Assembly: GCF_900115345.1 (NCBI RefSeq)
Contig: NZ_FOWC01000003.1
Span: 124,001 to 188,000, forward strand
Direction of reading: 5' to 3'
Origin: Amycolatopsis rubida
Lineage (GTDB): Bacteria; Actinomycetota; Actinomycetes; Mycobacteriales; Pseudonocardiaceae
DNA length: 64,000 nt
The translations under genes and the position numbers were made by a program. This document shows, piece by piece, positions 52,395 to 61,239 of the stretch. Positions within the stretch are counted from its first letter, which is position 1; the number at the start of each line of letters is the position of its first letter. Under the pieces are notes generated by a model. That model ran no database searches and had not been told where the DNA came from. It saw only the letters and a list, made by a program, of their open reading frames with translations.

Positions 52395-52685
52395 TCACGG
52401 TGTCGCCGTGATCAGGAACGTGTAGTGCCCGTTGATGTCCTTGCGGACGTCGAGGGTCTTACCGGCGAGCCGGACCCGGGTTTCGCGCGCGAGGAACACC
52501 TGAGTGCCGCCGGCCGCGACGATGTCATCCCCGGCCGAGGGGTACGCGGCGACGTCGACGGCGAACGCGGCGCCGTCCTCGGGAAGGCCGTCGAGCGTGA
52601 GGCGCAGGCCGCCTTCGGCGTGCACGTTCTCGGATGCGGTGAGCTGGTTGATCGCTTCGGTGGCTGCTGCGGTCATGGTGAACAT
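52395..52685 (-). CDS. HesB/IscA-fold-like protein lacking cysteines
   Basis: A 96-residue protein: MFTMTAAATEAINQLTASEN, then AEGGLRLTLDG, FAVDVAAYPSAGDDIVAAGG and TQVFLARETRVRLAGKTLDV. The pattern (a helix then GGLRL strands) matches the HesB/IscA fold, but the three Cys that bind Fe-S clusters are missing, as in an actinomycete subgroup of unknown function. ATG 52685 is chosen at the homologous start. It converges with the small membrane protein gene. Confidence 0.75.
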   Translation of the reverse strand: MFTMTAAATEAINQLTASENVHAEGGLRLTLDGLPEDGAAFAVDVAAYPSAGDDIVAAGGTQVFLARETRVRLAGKTLDVRKDINGHYTFLITATP

Positions 52686-53015
52686 CGGCGGTTCGCTTTC
52701 TTTGTGCTGTAGCCGGTACCGTTTCCGCCGCACCTTCGTGCTCCGCGGATCGGCGGCAGGAGGAGCGCACTGCGTGCGGGGCGAGTCCGAAGCCCGGCCA
52801 TCCGGAAACCACGGTCGTGCTCCTGTCGCGGGGGCGCGACCGCCGAAACCGGTGCGGCTGGGGGTGAATTCGGTCGCTGGGAGGGCGAAGTCCAGGCTCT
52901 CCGGCGCTGTTTACCCGATTCTACGCGCCGCCAGGAGCCGGGGCGGCGTTCCGCTGGCAGCGCGGCAGCGTTGTCGCGAGCACTGGGTCGGCGAAAGCCC
53001 GGCCCGCCGCTGGGT
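52686..53015. other. Intergenic stretch
   Basis: A 330-bp space between two minus-strand genes. I see no gene in it. Confidence 0.45.
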
Positions 53016-53504
53016 TCATTCCCGCCCGTGCCGGATCACGCCGGCCCCGCCCAATGCGCCGCTGGCGGCGAGGAGCACGTGCGCCGCGCCGGTGCTGTCC
53101 GGGTCGATGGCCGAGCGCAGGGCGCGTTCCGCCGCCGCCGGGCTGGCGTCCGGCGGGATCACCAGCAGGGTCAGGCGGCGGATGCGCGGGCCGATGACCA
53201 CGACTGTGTGCTGCTGGAGGCCGAAGAACGCGGCGAGCCGCACGAGGTCCGGTCCGCGGGCGAGCCGGGCGGGGGCGAGATCCCAGGCACCGGGGGTGAA
53301 ACCGATCCGGTCCACGCGGCCGAAGCGGCCGACGAGTGCGCTGGCGAGTGCGCTGAATTCGGTGACCGGTTCCCGGGAACGAGGCCACCAAACGCCGTCG
53401 AAACATCCTTGCGCGGTGTGCTTTTCTTTGAAGCGCAAGCGAAGCCCGAGCGCCGGCGAGCCGATCGCGGTGCCCGCGCCGGAGCTGTCCGAGGCGTATT
53501 TCAC
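53016..53504 (-). CDS. DUF5994-family protein
   Basis: A 162-residue protein. LGLRLRFKEKHTAQGCFDGV, WWPRSREPVTEFSALASALV, RIGFTPGAWDLAPARLA and RIRRLTLLVIPPDASPAAAE are the DUF5994 landmarks (DGxWWPRS and the RRLTLLVVPP strand). GTG 53504 has AGGAGCG upstream. The family is widespread in actinomycetes and often lies near ANTAR or anti-sigma genes; the function is unknown. The only fitting neighbour is the GAF-ANTAR gene 2 kb away. Confidence 0.82.
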   Translation of the reverse strand: MKYASDSSGAGTAIGSPALGLRLRFKEKHTAQGCFDGVWWPRSREPVTEFSALASALVGRFGRVDRIGFTPGAWDLAPARLARGPDLVRLAAFFGLQQHTVVVIGPRIRRLTLLVIPPDASPAAAERALRSAIDPDSTGAAHVLLAASGALGGAGVIRHGRE

Positions 53505-53774
53505 GATGGCGCTCCTGTCCGGCCGGTCCGGGAGCGGATGCCTGCGGGGCGGGCCTTGTCCGGCAAGCCTACGCCGAAGGGGAGACAATCAACCGGAATC
53601 AGCCGGGTTTCCCGGTGCGGCGAACAAATCGGCGGAACGACAGCTGCGGCAGGAAACCGCCGCGGTCGCGTTCGGGGCCGGGAGTAGGCTGGCCGGAGGC
53701 GGTGAAGGCGATTCCGGCGAGCATGGCGCAGGCCGTGCTCCCGGATCCGCGGCCGCATTCTGAAGGGACCGCAC

Positions 53775-54134
53775 ATGCAGGTCGAGATCAGCACTGACAA
53801 CAACGTCCCCGGCAGCGCCGAGCTGAACCGCTGGGCCGAGGAAGAACTCCGCGCCGCGCTGTCGCGGTTCAGCGACCACCTGACTCGGCTGGAAGCACAC
53901 CTCAGCGACGAAGCCGCGGCCGGTGCCGGCGGGGTGGACCGCCGGTGTGTGCTGGAGGCCCGGCCTGAAGGAAAGCCCGCCGTCGTGGTCTCCCACTGCG
54001 CGGGCTCGGTGGACGAAGCGCTCCGCGGCGCGACGCGCAAACTGGAAGGCATTCTCGACCGCCAGCACGACCAGGCGGCACACCACAAGGGTGGCGACAC
54101 CGTCCGATACGGACGGTCGGCGAACCAGGGCTGA
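53775..54134 (+). CDS. HPF/RaiA-like ribosome-associated protein
   Basis: A 119-residue protein: MQVEISTDNNVPGSAELNRW, AEEELRAALSRFSDHLTRLE, AHLSDE and CVLEARPEGKPAVVVSHCAG. The beta-alpha-beta-beta-beta-alpha pattern with late DEALRGATRKLEGILDRQHD fits short actinomycete HPF/RaiA-family proteins, which bind or hibernate ribosomes under stress. It lacks the dimerising C-terminal domain of long HPF. ATG 53775 has AGGGA upstream. Confidence 0.75.
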   Translation: MQVEISTDNNVPGSAELNRWAEEELRAALSRFSDHLTRLEAHLSDEAAAGAGGVDRRCVLEARPEGKPAVVVSHCAGSVDEALRGATRKLEGILDRQHDQAAHHKGGDTVRYGRSANQG

Positions 54135-55782
54135 CCCGGTCCTGCGGGCAGTGCTGTTCCGCCGTCGCCGCGATCGGGGCAGGCGGGACGTCGCTGCGTT
54201 GCCGGTTGCCTCGCGGGCGCCGATCGCCCGGCCGCGCGACGCGCATCTCGATGACGGCCCGGCAGCGGACGAGGCTCTGGCCGAAGCGGCTCGCGGGCTT
54301 CCCGGCCCGAATCCCCGGATGTGGTGCGTGACCGTTCCGCGTCCTGATCACGAGCAGTGCCGGCAAGATCCGGGAGCAGCCGAGCCGGTGCCGTCCCCAA
54401 TCCTCGCGCGCCGCGTGGTCCCGATCGCTGCCGAAGCCAGGAGCGTCAGGGGCGGCTTCCTGAGCATCGCGGCCGTTGCGGTGAAGCGGCCTCCGCGGTC
54501 CGGATCGTGAAGCAGTGCGGACGCGGGTCCTGTTCCGGCCCGGCCGGGTGATGCGGAAGCCCATTCCGAGTCCGGCAGGGCAGCCCGCTGCCGGACGCGA
54601 TGAAACGGGCGACGGCGTGCCCGGCCGGGCCGGAACGCGAGAAGACGGCCGCGCTGGACAGACCGGTCGAGCGGGGTCGCCCGGTCTGTCCACACGAGAC
54701 GCATGCGCGCGACGGCAGCAAACCGTTTCCGCGCGACGGGCGGTGGCTGCGCGGCCGGAAGTCCTGAACCGGAGAAGGGAGAGGGCTGCCTGCTCCACGA
54801 CCCGGCCTTCGTGTCCCAGGGGAGATGGCAGGCGGGCCCCGCGCTCGGCGCACGGAAGTGCCCGTCCGCGCATGGGCCGACGGGATTCCTTGCCACGCAG
54901 GAGGAACTCACCGATCGCGTGCTGCTTGGTCTGCCCGTACGGGACCCGCGCGGCACCGTCGAGATCCGGGACCGGCATCCGAGCAGCTGCCCGCACCCGG
55001 AACGAAAAGCGTCGTGCGCGGGTCTCCCGGCCTGGGTTGGTGCCGCGGCATGTCCGGATGGCTGTCCGCGCCGACCTCGCGGCCCGCGATGGGCGGGCCG
55101 CATGCGGGCGGGAGCCGTAGGCTGGGTGCAGCGGCACGAGTCGAGCGTCGGGGAGGACCGATGGTAGAGAGCCGGCCTCAGCGAAGGCGGGCGCTGCTGG
55201 CTGCCGCCCGCCGTCCGGCCCGCGGCATCGGTGACTCTGGCGGATGAGCGGTGCGTGCGGGAGTTGTCGGTGCCCGGGGCTGGTGCGACCGTGCTGAGCG
55301 GGCTGACCGGCCGCCGAGCCCGGCTCGGCGGCAGGCGTTCGCCCGTTCGGCTTGCGAACGGGGCGCGACAGCTGTGTTCGCCTTCCGCTCGGACACGCCG
55401 GCCGCCGTTTTCGACGTCCTCGGTTCCCCCGGCATGCTCGCCGAACGGGCCGCGGATCCGCTGGGCGTCGACGCCGCCGGTCTCGTCCGATCGGATCAGC
55501 GAGGCGGGCACCGGCCTGATTTCGCCCCCGCGGCGGCGCACTCCTGGGGGAGATCGACGATGCCAGCGTCGCGCCCGGCCCGGCCCACGTCGCGACCACC
55601 GGGATTCCGCGACGGCGCGCGATTCGGCGCCATGCGGCGGCCATGCTCGGCGTCGCGCGGCTATGCCCGCGCGCACCACGGCCGGTTGTCGCGACGTCGG
55701 TCGTTGATCCGCGCGAACTGCTCGCCGCCTCGCCGGACAGTTCCCGGCGGCGGCCCGGACCAGGACAGGAGGCACTACGTTC
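54135..55782. other. 1.65-kb stretch without supported gene
   Basis: Many short frames but no intact protein. A stretch near 55376-55500 (AAVFDVLGSPGMLAERAADP, LGVDAAGLVRSDQRG) recalls the start of a GAF domain like that of the next gene and may be a decayed duplicate. The rest is unrecognised. Confidence 0.4.
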
Positions 55783-56550
55783 ATGTCGCCCACCCCGAAA
55801 TCGCCGAAGGAAACCCTCGCCGGCCGGGAGCGGCGCGTGTCCCGCGCGTTCGTGAGTCTCGCTGACACCTTGGTCGCCGATTTCGACATCGCCGAATTCC
55901 TGAGCATGCTCGCCGAGCGGTGCGTCGACTTGCTCGGTGTCTCGGCGGCAGGCGTGCTCCTGCTCGATCCCGCCGGCGGTCTGCGGGTCGCGGCCACCTC
56001 TTCGCATCGGGCTCAGCTGCTGGAACTGTTCGCGGTGGAGACCGACGCCGGCCCATGTGTCGAATGCGCGCGCAGCGGATCTCCGGTGTCCTACGCGGAC
56101 CTGCCCGCGTCGGCGCGGCGCTGGCCGAGGTTCGCCGCCGCGGCCGCGGAATGCGGATTCCGGGCCGCCCAGGCTCTTCCGATGCGGCTGCGGGAGCAGC
56201 CCGTCGGGGTCTTGACTCTTTTGAGCACCGCACTGGGCAGCGTGGAACAGGACGATGTCGAACTCGGGCAGGCGCTGGCGGACGTCGCCACCATCGGAAT
56301 CCTGCAGCAGCGCACCATCGAACGCGGGGACCAGCTCACCGGGCAGCTGCAGACCGCCCTGCACAGCCGGGTGGTGATCGAACAGGCCAAGGGCGTGCTC
56401 GCCGAGCACAGCGGCGTCTCGATGGACGAAGCGTTCTCCCAGCTGCGCGGCTATTCCCGCGCGCGTAACCTCCGCCTGACCGACGTCGCTCGCGCCATTT
56501 CGACGGGTGCCATCGAACCTGCGGTGCTGGCGAAGTACTCGCATCGCTGA
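55783..56550 (+). CDS. GAF-ANTAR RNA-binding regulator
   Basis: A 255-residue protein. The N-terminal GAF domain is at residues ~20-165: FVSLADTLVADFDIAEFLSM, LAERCVDLLGVSAAGVLLLD, LFAVETDAGPCVECARSGSP and PRFAAAAAECGFRAAQALPM. The ANTAR domain is at ~185-245: LQTALHSRVVIEQAKGVLAE, then MDEAFSQLRGYSRARNLRLT. Proteins of this form antiterminate transcription by binding paired-hexaloop RNA. ATG 55783 fits. Confidence 0.92.
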   Translation: MSPTPKSPKETLAGRERRVSRAFVSLADTLVADFDIAEFLSMLAERCVDLLGVSAAGVLLLDPAGGLRVAATSSHRAQLLELFAVETDAGPCVECARSGSPVSYADLPASARRWPRFAAAAAECGFRAAQALPMRLREQPVGVLTLLSTALGSVEQDDVELGQALADVATIGILQQRTIERGDQLTGQLQTALHSRVVIEQAKGVLAEHSGVSMDEAFSQLRGYSRARNLRLTDVARAISTGAIEPAVLAKYSHR

Positions 56551-56940
56551 GCGGCTCCGAGCAGGCTCCGGCGCAAGACGCCGGGTCACGGGCGGCATTT
56601 CGGGAAGGGCAGCGTCCGGCGTCGGCCCGTTTTCTGGTCGCAGCGCGTTTCCGGTGCCGGCTCGTGCTTTCGAAGATCCAGGCACAGGTCTGTGCCGATG
56701 CGGCGAATGCCCGGGCGAAGTTGCCCGTGCGACGTTCTGGCAGCGAGCGCCGCCGAGGCGGCGGGCTTGGTGTGCTGGGCGACACCCTCGCCTGGGCCGG
56801 CGGCGCGGGACCGGGCGGCTGGGGGATCCTCGCGGGAGTCGTCCTGGCGCAAGTGACTCCGGCGTCGTTGCCGGGCGGGCGGTGCCCGTGGCGATTCCGC
56901 GGCCCGCTGACCGTCCACAAAGAACACCAGCATTGGCGAA
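56551..56940. other. Intergenic stretch
   Basis: I see no gene. Minor open frames are unsupported. Confidence 0.45.
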
Positions 56941-56996
56941 GTCCGTGAGGGGAAGCCTGAGGGGAATCAGATTCCCTCAGGGTTCCCCTCACGGAC
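56941..56996. repeat. Dispersed palindromic repeat, copy 3
   Basis: GTCCGTGAGGGGAAGCCTGA begins the left arm (56941-56967); the right arm is 56971-56996, near-perfect reverse complement, with a 3-nt centre. It is the longest and best-conserved of the three copies in the window (others at 17734 and 28114). Confidence 0.85.
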
Positions 56997-57100
56997 ATCA
57001 GGCCGATGCGGGAATTCACGGCGGCTCTGCGGGTGGGTCAGCGACTCGCCCTCAGCCCGTCCCGAGTTCTGGCGCTGGGTCTGAACCCGGCATGGCACGA

Positions 57101-57135
57101 GCCCGGCGCGGCCCTCGGAGGCAGGCACGCCGGGC
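57101..57135 (-). terminator. Terminator hairpin after the fasciclin gene
   Basis: GCCCGGCG (57101-57108) pairs with CGCCGGGC (57128-57135), just past the stop at 57157. Confidence 0.5.
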
Positions 57136-57156
57136 CCGTGGTCGCGGGCGGAGCGG

Positions 57157-57831
57157 TCAGTTCTTGTTGGTGCCCGGGGTGAGCACCTTGTCGATCACGA
57201 AGACGGTGGCGTTCTTGGTGGGGATGTTGCCGCAGAGGACCTTCGCGCCGTTGACGGTCATGTTGTCGCCGGTGCCTTCGACCTTGAGCGGTCCGCCTGC
57301 GGTGTTGAGCGAGGTGACGTCGCTCGCGGCGGCGAGGCCCTTGGCGTCGTAGCGCTTGCCCAGCACGTGGTATTGCAGGATCGGGGCGAGCTGGCTGGGG
57401 TTCTTGGCCAGTTCGCCGAACTTCGCGTCGCCGAGTGCCTGGAACGCGCTGTCGGCCGGGGCGAACACGGTGATCGCGGGCTGGCTGTTGAGGGTGTCGA
57501 CGAGGTTGGTGGCCTTGACCGCGGCGACCAGTTTGGTCAGCAGGGGGTTGGTCGAGGCGGCGCTGGCGACCGGCTGCGGGCCCATCGAGTCGAGCGAGCC
57601 GGGGGCGTTGCCCTGCGGCAGCTTGGCGCAGGCGGGGCCGAACACGTCGGCGTTGGTGGTCATCCCGTCGCCGGAGGCGCTGCTGGACATCGGCGCCGAC
57701 GAGGACGACATGGGTGCGGGAGCGCTGGAGGAGCCGTTTCCCGAGGAGGCCTGGTCGGTGCCGCTGCACGCGGTGAGGACGAGCGCGGTGGCGGCGGTGA
57801 GGCCGATTCCGGCGATACGAAGGGTTTTCAC
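57157..57831 (-). CDS. Fasciclin (FAS1)-domain lipoprotein, SigK regulon
   Basis: A 224-residue lipoprotein. The signal has the lipobox LTAC (Cys 22), followed by a Ser/Met-rich linker (SSSSAPMSSSAS). The FAS1 domain (residues ~85-220) has NPLLTKLVAAVKATNLVDTL, NSQPAITVFAPADSAFQALG, LQYHVLGKRYDAKGL and VFVIDKVLTPG. It resembles mycobacterial MPT83/MPT70, SigK-controlled surface proteins. A SigK-type promoter lies upstream (57883-57909). It neighbours the molybdoenzyme and sigK-rskA. Confidence 0.92.
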   Translation of the reverse strand: MKTLRIAGIGLTAATALVLTACSGTDQASSGNGSSSAPAPMSSSSAPMSSSASGDGMTTNADVFGPACAKLPQGNAPGSLDSMGPQPVASAASTNPLLTKLVAAVKATNLVDTLNSQPAITVFAPADSAFQALGDAKFGELAKNPSQLAPILQYHVLGKRYDAKGLAAASDVTSLNTAGGPLKVEGTGDNMTVNGAKVLCGNIPTKNATVFVIDKVLTPGTNKN

Positions 57832-57882
57832 GGGTGTTCTCCGTTCACGATGGACTGGGGCCGGGCGGCCGGTTCTCTGGGT

Positions 57883-57909
57883 ATTCGGTGCTGCTCGCGA
57901 TCTGGATGG
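57883..57909 (-). promoter_or_regulatory. SigK-type promoter of the fasciclin lipoprotein gene
   Basis: On the minus strand CCATCC (57909-57904), 15 nt, CCGAAT (57888-57883), the boxes known for mycobacterial SigK promoters (mpt70/mpt83). The -10 box is about 50 nt before the start codon. Confidence 0.7.
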
Positions 57910-57930
57910 GTGCGTTCGGAAAGAAATTCC

Positions 57931-59493
57931 TCAGGCGGCGATGAAAGTGGTCGAATGCCAGCCGGTGGCCCCGTCCGGCACGGTGCCGGCGCGCTGGTCG
58001 GTCTGGGTGTGGCCGGTTTTGTCGGTGGCGCGGACGAAAACCTGGTGGGTGCCGGGTTTCACGGCGATCTGCGTCCACCACATCCGCCACGTGTTCAGGT
58101 TGACCTCGGCCGAGAGCGTGACCGGTTGCCAGGTGCCGCTGTCGACGCGGACTTCGACCTTCTCGATGCCGTTGTGCTGCGCCCAGGCGATCCCGGCGAG
58201 ACGGACCGCGCCGGCCGGGACGGTGGCGAATCCCTTCGGGGTGTCGATCCGCGATTCGGTTTTGATCGGGGCCTGTTCGCCCCAGCCGCGTTTGAGCCAG
58301 TACGCCTGCCGGGCTTTCCAGGTGGTCACCTCGATGTCCACGACCCATTTCGTCGCGGATACGTAGCCGTAGAGCCCGGGCGTGACGAGTCTCGCCGGAA
58401 AGCCGTGTTCCAGCGGAAGCGGTTCCCGGTTCATGCCGATCGCCAGCATCGCCCCGCGGCCGCGGTCGAGCGCGGCGGCGACCGGGGTGCCGGAGGTCCA
58501 GCCGTCGACGCTGGTGCAGAACAGCTGCTGCGCACCCGGGCGCACCCCGGCTTCGGCGAGCAGGTCGGCGAGGTCGACGCCGATGAAGTCCGATGTGGAC
58601 ACATAGTCGCCGCCGACCTCGTTGGACACGCAGGTCATCGTGATCGTGCGTTCGACGAGCGGCCGGTTGCGGATGTCGGCGTACGTGTAGGTCCGTTCCT
58701 TGCCGACCATGCCGTGGATGCGCAGGCTCCAGTCTTCGGTGCGGACCTGCGGCACCGACAATGCCGTGTCCACGCGGTAGAAGTTCGGGTTCGGCGTGAG
58801 GAACGACGGGGTGCCGAGTTTGGCGAAGTCGGCGTCGGCCGGGATGGCCGGCGCGGCGGTGGCGGGCATCAGTTTTCCCACGGCCGCGCGGGAAGCGGTC
58901 GCGTCGCGGGTGCCGCTGATCAACTGGCCGGCACCGCCCAGCGCACCGGCTCCGACCACGATCCCGGCTCCGCCGAGCAGGAAGGAACGGCGAGACGAAC
59001 CGGCCGATGCGTGCTTCGAGGCGTCCTGTTTGCGCGGAGCGAGCCGGTGCAGCAGAACGAATGCCGCCACGCCGACCACGAGGCTGGCCAGCGGAGCGAG
59101 CAATGCCACGGCGGACAGATCCGGCCGCGCGTACACGGCGATCCCGCCCACCACGCCGAACAGCGCGATGATCGCGACCCCTGGCCGGGGCGAGCGCGCC
59201 GAGAGCATGCCGGCTGCCGCCGAGGCGACGGCCATCACCGCGGCCATCCCGCTGAGCAGCACCAGTTTGTCGTAGGTGCCGAACGTGCGGACCGCGAAGT
59301 CCTTCAGCCGCACCGGGGTGAGGTCGATCGCGCCGTTGCCGACCGCGAGGTAGGGGGAGGCGTTGATGCTGACGAACGACGCCACCAGGTGCCCCGCGGC
59401 CAGCGCGGCGAGCAGCGCGAGGACCCCGCACCACGCCGCGGACGGCAGGCGCAGCCGTGATGGTGCCGGGCGGGAGACTTCGGTGGCGGTCAT
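57931..59493 (-). CDS. Membrane-anchored sulfite-oxidase-like molybdopterin oxidoreductase
   Basis: A 520-residue protein. Residues 1-150 hold four or five transmembrane helices (LRLPSAAWCGVLALLAALAA, LVLLSGMAAVMAVASAAAGM, VAIIALFGVVGGIAVYA and others). A twin-arginine-like SSRRSFLLGGAGIVV follows near 165. The oxidoreductase domain has SFLTPNPNFYRVDTALSVPQ, the Mo-binding Cys in TITMTCVSNEVGGDYV, LEHGFPARLVTPGLYGYVSA and TKWVVDIEV. The C-terminal Ig-like dimer domain has WAQHNGIEKVEVRVDSGTW. It acts outside the membrane on sulfite or another small substrate. A SigK-type promoter lies immediately upstream. It is divergent from sigK. Confidence 0.92.
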   Translation of the reverse strand: MTATEVSRPAPSRLRLPSAAWCGVLALLAALAAGHLVASFVSINASPYLAVGNGAIDLTPVRLKDFAVRTFGTYDKLVLLSGMAAVMAVASAAAGMLSARSPRPGVAIIALFGVVGGIAVYARPDLSAVALLAPLASLVVGVAAFVLLHRLAPRKQDASKHASAGSSRRSFLLGGAGIVVGAGALGGAGQLISGTRDATASRAAVGKLMPATAAPAIPADADFAKLGTPSFLTPNPNFYRVDTALSVPQVRTEDWSLRIHGMVGKERTYTYADIRNRPLVERTITMTCVSNEVGGDYVSTSDFIGVDLADLLAEAGVRPGAQQLFCTSVDGWTSGTPVAAALDRGRGAMLAIGMNREPLPLEHGFPARLVTPGLYGYVSATKWVVDIEVTTWKARQAYWLKRGWGEQAPIKTESRIDTPKGFATVPAGAVRLAGIAWAQHNGIEKVEVRVDSGTWQPVTLSAEVNLNTWRMWWTQIAVKPGTHQVFVRATDKTGHTQTDQRAGTVPDGATGWHSTTFIAA

Positions 59494-59500
59494 ACCGGTG

Positions 59501-59527
59501 CTTCGGAGCCGGACGCCCGGGGGATGG
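59501..59527 (-). promoter_or_regulatory. SigK-type promoter of the molybdoenzyme gene
   Basis: CCATCC (59527-59522), 15 nt, CCGAAG (59506-59501) on the minus strand. The -10 box ends 8 nt before ATG 59493, so the transcript may be leaderless. Confidence 0.65.
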
Positions 59528-59557
59528 GTGAGCCGGGCAATCCGCACCTGGCGAGAC

Positions 59558-59584
59558 CAATCCGGCCCGGGCGTGGCGGCGAAT
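59558..59584 (+). promoter_or_regulatory. SigK-type promoter of sigK
   Basis: CAATCC (59558-59563), 15 nt, GCGAAT (59579-59584), one mismatch per box from CCATCC/CCGAAT and with the same spacing as the other two sites, 60 bp before sigK. It suggests autoregulation. Confidence 0.5.
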
Positions 59585-59643
59585 CCCTTCCCGCAGCCGT
59601 GCGCGGCGAACTCAGGCGCACCTCGCCAACCGGAAGGAGTCGC

Positions 59644-60246
59644 ATGGGAAGCCATCCCGGAATCCTCCGGAACGAGGCGGCAGTGCCGCGCGCCGTGGCG
59701 GTGGACTCGCCCGAGATGCTGCTCGGCCGGGTCGCACTGGGCGACGAGCGCGCGTTCAGCCAGGTGTACGAAGCCCTCGCCGGTCCCGTGCTGGGAACGG
59801 CGACGCGAGTGCTGCGCAATCGCGCGCTGGCCGAGGAAGTCGCCCAGGAAACCCTGCTGGAAATCTGGCGCAAGGCCGCCACGTTCACGCCGGGCAGAGG
59901 GAACCTTCAGTCCTGGGCGCTGACGATCGCGCACCGCAGGGCGGTCGACCGCGTCCGGTCCGAAGAGGCCGCGTCCGCCCGGGAGACCCGCGCTTGGCGG
60001 ATGGATCCGCGCCGAGGCCTCGACCAGGTCGCCGACCAGGCCACGCTCGGGTGCGAGTGCGTGGAGGTCCGTGCCGCGCTGAGGGTGCTGACCGCCCTGC
60101 AGCGCCGTGCTGTCGAACTCGCCTATTTCGACGGCTTCACCTGCCGAGAGGTCGCCGAACGCCTCGAAGTTCCGGTCAGCACCGCGAAATCCCGGATACA
60201 GGACGGGCTGGTCCGCTTGCGCGACGCATGGGGGGGATCAGAATGA
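59644..60246 (+). CDS. sigK: ECF RNA polymerase sigma factor SigK
   Basis: A 200-residue ECF sigma factor. Region 2 is MLLGRVALGDERAFSQVYEA, NRALAEEVAQETLLEIWRKA and WALTIAHRRAVDRVRSEEA. Region 4 is LTALQRRAVELAYFDGFTCR and EVAERLEVPVSTAKSRIQDG. ATG 59644 has AAGGAG 5-10 nt upstream. It overlaps the anti-sigma gene (ATGA). SigK identity rests on the RskA partner and the linked fasciclin and molybdoenzyme genes, as in mycobacteria. Confidence 0.92.
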   Translation: MGSHPGILRNEAAVPRAVAVDSPEMLLGRVALGDERAFSQVYEALAGPVLGTATRVLRNRALAEEVAQETLLEIWRKAATFTPGRGNLQSWALTIAHRRAVDRVRSEEAASARETRAWRMDPRRGLDQVADQATLGCECVEVRAALRVLTALQRRAVELAYFDGFTCREVAERLEVPVSTAKSRIQDGLVRLRDAWGGSE

Positions 60247-60953
60247 CCGCGGCCGACATCCACCTGCTGACCGGCGCCTACGCGCTCGACGCGGTGACCG
60301 GGATCGAGCGCGAGCGGTTCGAACGGCATCTGCGGGAGTGCGCCGTCTGCGCCCAGGAAGTCGAGGAACTGCGCGAAGTCGCGGCCCGGCTCGCGGTGGC
60401 TGCCGACGCCCGGCCGGAACCGGGGCTGCGGACCGCCGTGCTGGCCCGGGTCGCGCTCACCCGCCAAGACCGGCCCGGTGCGGCGGAGCCGGTCGTCCGC
60501 AGGCGGTGGCGGGGCAGGGCCGCGATGGCGTTCGCCGCCGCGGCCGCGGTCGCCGGGGCGCTGGCCGGCGGCGTCGCCCTCGGCGAGCGGACGGCCGGCG
60601 GAGGATCGATCGCCCTGGAACAAAGCCAGGTCCAGCAGGCCCCGGACGCGGTCACCGTGACCGGGCGCGGGCCGACGGGCGCCACCGCGGCCGTCGCGGT
60701 CTCGCGGTCGCTGGCGAAGGTGTCCGTTTCGCTGGACGGCGTTCCCGCGCTCGACGCCCGGCACGCCTACCAGGTGTGGCTGATCGGGCCGCGCGGGCCG
60801 CAGTCGGCCGGGCTGCTGCGCCCCGGCGCCGGGCCGGGTTCGCTCGTCGGCGCGCTCCCGGCGGACACCGACCGGATCGCCGTCACCACCGAGCCGGTCA
60901 CCGGTTCGCCCCAGCCGACCACTCCGGGCGTCATCCGTCTCGACCTGGCCTGA
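60243..60953 (+). CDS. rskA: Anti-sigma-K factor RskA
   Basis: A 236-residue single-pass membrane protein. The N-terminal zinc-finger-like anti-sigma domain is HLLTGAYALDAVTGIERERF and ERHLRECAVCAQEVEELREV (H-x3-C-x2-C). A transmembrane helix AMAFAAAAAVAGALAGGVAL is near residue 97. The extracytoplasmic RskA domain has KVSVSLDGVPALDARHAYQV, WLIGPRGPQSAGLL and TTEPVTGSPQPTTPG. It holds SigK inactive until proteolysis or reduction. Translation is coupled to sigK by the 4-base overlap. Confidence 0.93.
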   Translation: MTAADIHLLTGAYALDAVTGIERERFERHLRECAVCAQEVEELREVAARLAVAADARPEPGLRTAVLARVALTRQDRPGAAEPVVRRRWRGRAAMAFAAAAAVAGALAGGVALGERTAGGGSIALEQSQVQQAPDAVTVTGRGPTGATAAVAVSRSLAKVSVSLDGVPALDARHAYQVWLIGPRGPQSAGLLRPGAGPGSLVGALPADTDRIAVTTEPVTGSPQPTTPGVIRLDLA

Positions 60954-61071
60954 CCGCGGTTCGCGTCCAGCCATGCCGCTTCGCCGGGTTTACGATCGAG
61001 CGGCCAGGGCATCCAGGCGATACGTCCCTCCAGACCCCGGGGCCCGATTCCAGTTCCCCGAGGGGGCGGTC

Positions 61072-61239
61072 ATGACCGCAGTCGACCACATCGCGGCACC
61101 GCCGGATCCGTTGTTCCTCGAACGGGCCGCGACCACTTTCGTCAAGGCCGCCGACGCCGGGCTGATCGACGCCGACGAGCTGATCTGGCTGCTCGGCCGC
61201 CTTCGGCCGGCGGCGCTGCCCGAGGGCGGGAACCGGTGA
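61072..61239 (+). CDS. Small hypothetical protein
   Basis: A 55-residue protein: MTAVDHIAAPPDPLFLERAA, TTFVKAADAGLIDADELIWL and LGRLRPAALPEGGNR. It is an acidic helical protein, not recognised. A GAGGGGGCG ribosome site lies upstream of ATG 61072. It overlaps the next gene by four bases, so the two are co-translated. Confidence 0.6.
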   Translation: MTAVDHIAAPPDPLFLERAATTFVKAADAGLIDADELIWLLGRLRPAALPEGGNR

